From Stakelama pacifica (lineage in GTDB: Bacteria > Pseudomonadota > Alphaproteobacteria > Sphingomonadales > Sphingomonadaceae), in NCBI RefSeq assembly GCF_004361835.1, contig NZ_SNWD01000001.1, forward strand, positions 558,001-622,000: DNA of 64,000 nt, written 5' to 3'. Shown here in pieces: positions 62,887-64,000 of the stretch (position 1 is the first letter of the stretch; the number at the start of each line of letters is the position of its first letter). The translations under genes and the position numbers were made by a program. Below the pieces are notes generated by a model. It searched no databases and was not told where the DNA came from. It saw only the letters and a program-made list of their open reading frames with translations.

Positions 62887-63243
62887 TCACTTTCCTTCCT
62901 CATCCAATTGCGCGAGGTGGCGCGCATAACGCTGGTCGGCAATCGGAATGTTCACGTCATAAAATCGCTTGTCTCCGGCCTTGTTGCCGCCAACCAACAG
63001 AATAGCCGCGCGGCGCGGGTCGAAGGCGAAAAATATGCGCCACGGATCGCCGCCGATCTGCACGCGCAGTTCCTTCATGTTCGGATAGACCGAGCCTTTC
63101 AGCGTATCCACATGCGGCCGGTTCAGCGACGGGCCAAATTGACCCAATACCATAATGCGGGCGGCTATCGCCTTTCGCACTGGCGCTGCCTGTTCCAAAA
63201 GCCACGCTGCAAATTCCTCGTCAGATTCGACCGTCCAATTCAT
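62887..63243 (-). CDS. RelE/HigB-like toxin (Gp49-like)
   Basis: A 118-residue toxin-type protein. PNMKELRVQIGGDPWRIFFA, FDPRRAAILLVGGNKAGDKR and YDVNIPIADQRYARHL are typical of phage Gp49-like HigB toxins that cleave mRNA on ribosomes. It precedes its antitoxin, as in HigBA systems. Such pairs often stabilise plasmids and islands. The start is at 63,243. Confidence 0.88.
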   Translation of the reverse strand: MNWTVESDEEFAAWLLEQAAPVRKAIAARIMVLGQFGPSLNRPHVDTLKGSVYPNMKELRVQIGGDPWRIFFAFDPRRAAILLVGGNKAGDKRFYDVNIPIADQRYARHLAQLDEEGK

Positions 63244-63253
63244 AAGACCATAT

Positions 63254-63269
63254 ATTCCGTGAAGGGAAT
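63254..63269. promoter_or_regulatory. Candidate operator of the toxin-antitoxin pair
   Basis: ATTCC-N6-GGAAT inverted repeat, ten bases upstream of the toxin start, a likely site for antitoxin autorepression. Confidence 0.5.
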
Positions 63270-63547
63270 GTTTTCAAGCGCCCGCAACCAAGGCGCGGCG
63301 AAATGCCGACTCAAACAGAATCGCCATCCTTAGGACTAATTTTGCACCTGTCGGCACTGTCGTGCCTCCCCCTCTTGCGCGACGGGACAAAGCGATACAG
63401 CATGAGTTTGTGGCAATGGCGGGCCACCGGAAGAAAGGCCCCGCCATGTCGTGCGAATCGGAATTGTGGAAGACGAAAAGCGGACGGCGTGAAAGCCTCT
63501 GGCATCATCCTGAATTGCATGGAGCAAAGGCAATCACGGCCGAAATA
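63270..63547. other. Stretch with no supported gene
   Basis: Open frames exist on both strands but none has recognisable domains or good start signals. It lies between the toxin promoter and the 20-bp repeat set. Confidence 0.45.
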
Positions 63548-63667
63548 ACCGCCGTTCACCGCGTGCTATTGCCCATAGCACGCCATTACCGCCCGGAGCA
63601 CGCCAGAACCGCCGTGCGCAAGTTTTTACCGCCCATACTACGATCAAGCCGCCTCTCCGGCGGTTTG
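63548..63667 (+). repeat. Six degenerate 20-bp direct repeats (iteron-like)
   Basis: ACCGCC or a close variant starts at 63,548, 63,568 (ATTGCC), 63,588, 63,608, 63,628 and 63,648 (GCCGCC), an exact 20-base period. Units 2, 3 and 5 share GCCC then ATAGCACG-like bases (CCCATAGCACG, CCCGGAGCACG, CCCATACTACG). A CGTGCTAT/ATAGCACG palindrome overlaps units 1-2 (63,562-63,582). Period 20 is not a multiple of three, so this is not a coding repeat. Such arrays fit plasmid replication iterons or a partition site. Confidence 0.6.
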
Positions 63668-63672
63668 TTCTT
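63646..63672 (+). terminator. Terminator-like hairpin at the end of the repeat set
   Basis: AAGCCGCC pairs with GGCGGTTT around a TCTCC loop and is followed by GTTCTT on the plus strand. No coding gene ends just before it, so it might end a small RNA made across the repeats. Confidence 0.5.
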
Positions 63673-63974
63673 GCAACGCGATTCGGGTCGGCCATCCTTA
63701 TTTGTCAGGGGGCGTCATTCATCACCAAAAGATGGAAGTAAGTCCCGTGTCGAATACTGAAAAGATCATCCGAACGGCGCTGTCCCGCACCAGTCTGAGA
63801 ACAGGTCACGCGAGCGCACGCTACGTCCTCGCGCATCACTGCAATGCACCCGACATCCCTCAAGGTCCTCCTACATACTTTTATGTTCCTCCTTGATCCC
63901 TGCTGGTCCTCCGCCGTCCCGGCCGCCCTTGCAAGGCGGATTCGGGCCGCCAATGCTGCCACCGAGGGGCTTTT

Positions 63975-64000
63975 ATGAAACCGCCAGATTACGGAATGAA
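63975..64000 (+). CDS. Start of a gene cut by the window end
   Basis: An ATG after GAGGGGCTTTT gives MKPPDYGM before the window ends. In Ti-like order traG would be expected on this side, but eight residues are too few to assign. A gene for replication or partition is equally possible, given the upstream repeats. Confidence 0.4.

Noticed and set aside
63548..63667. CRISPR array
   Set aside because: Repeats are contiguous 20-bp units without unique spacers and no cas genes are present.
63702..63896. A 64-codon plus-strand open frame near the right end
   Set aside because: No family resemblance and no convincing ribosome site; could be noise in the replication-like region.

Overview
The window reads as two joined worlds. 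Positions 1 to about 23,470 look like the chromosome of a sphingomonad (Alphaproteobacteria): a TonB receptor with SapC, a JmjC-like cupin and a 'tryptophan halogenase', a GH9 glycosidase, RcnB, RecJ and high-GC, tightly packed genes. From the tRNA-Glu gene at 23,395-23,470 onward the DNA is a mosaic of accessory modules separated by broken insertion sequences, ending in a Ti/RSF1010-type mobilisation region. I infer an integrated mobile element or a plasmid-like island; no intact integrase is visible.

Left part. A carbohydrate-uptake locus (14-10,406) has the receptor, SapC, cupin and flavoprotein on the minus strand. These diverge from a GH9 glycosidase and an aldose 1-epimerase across a promoter region carrying two LacI-type operator-like boxes. 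A MraZ-like orphan follows, then a complete RND efflux operon (11,360-17,364), an enoyl-CoA hydratase, a class II aldolase, an orphan [2Fe-2S] subunit, an RcnB-like protein, a prolyl 4-hydroxylase-like oxygenase, recJ and tRNA-Glu(TTC).

Middle part. After the tRNA come a frameshifted acetyltransferase and a MarR-FUSC-DUF1656-HlyD-outer membrane channel exporter operon. Next is a seven-gene minus-strand operon (30,195-37,962) with two acyl-CoA dehydrogenases, a MaoC hydratase, an SDR, an ADP-forming acyl-CoA ligase and a thiolase-like/DUF35 pair resembling steroid side-chain aldolases. A pile of IS21, IS3 and IS200 fragments leads to a LysR-controlled cluster (39,303-44,287) whose content matches itaconate catabolism (CoA-transferase, hydratase, citramalyl-CoA lyase, plus an acyl-CoA dehydrogenase). 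IS110, IS256 and IS5 fragments follow.

Cyclohexanol cluster. Positions 46,618-57,173 hold what appears to be a full chn pathway. ChnA oxidises cyclohexanol, ChnB is the Baeyer-Villiger monooxygenase giving caprolactone, ChnC hydrolyses the lactone, and ChnD and ChnE oxidise 6-hydroxyhexanoate to adipate. An outer-membrane transporter, an AraC regulator, an IclR regulator with a near-perfect palindromic operator, and an acyl-CoA dehydrogenase that could start adipyl-CoA oxidation accompany them.

Right end. IS630 and ACR3 arsenite-pump fragments are followed by a DUF6118 protein, a TraA relaxase-helicase, an oriT-like nic region, TraC and TraD homologues, a RelE-like toxin with XRE antitoxin, and a set of six 20-bp-spaced repeats (63,548-63,667) that look like iterons. 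A new gene begins at 63,975 and runs off the window.
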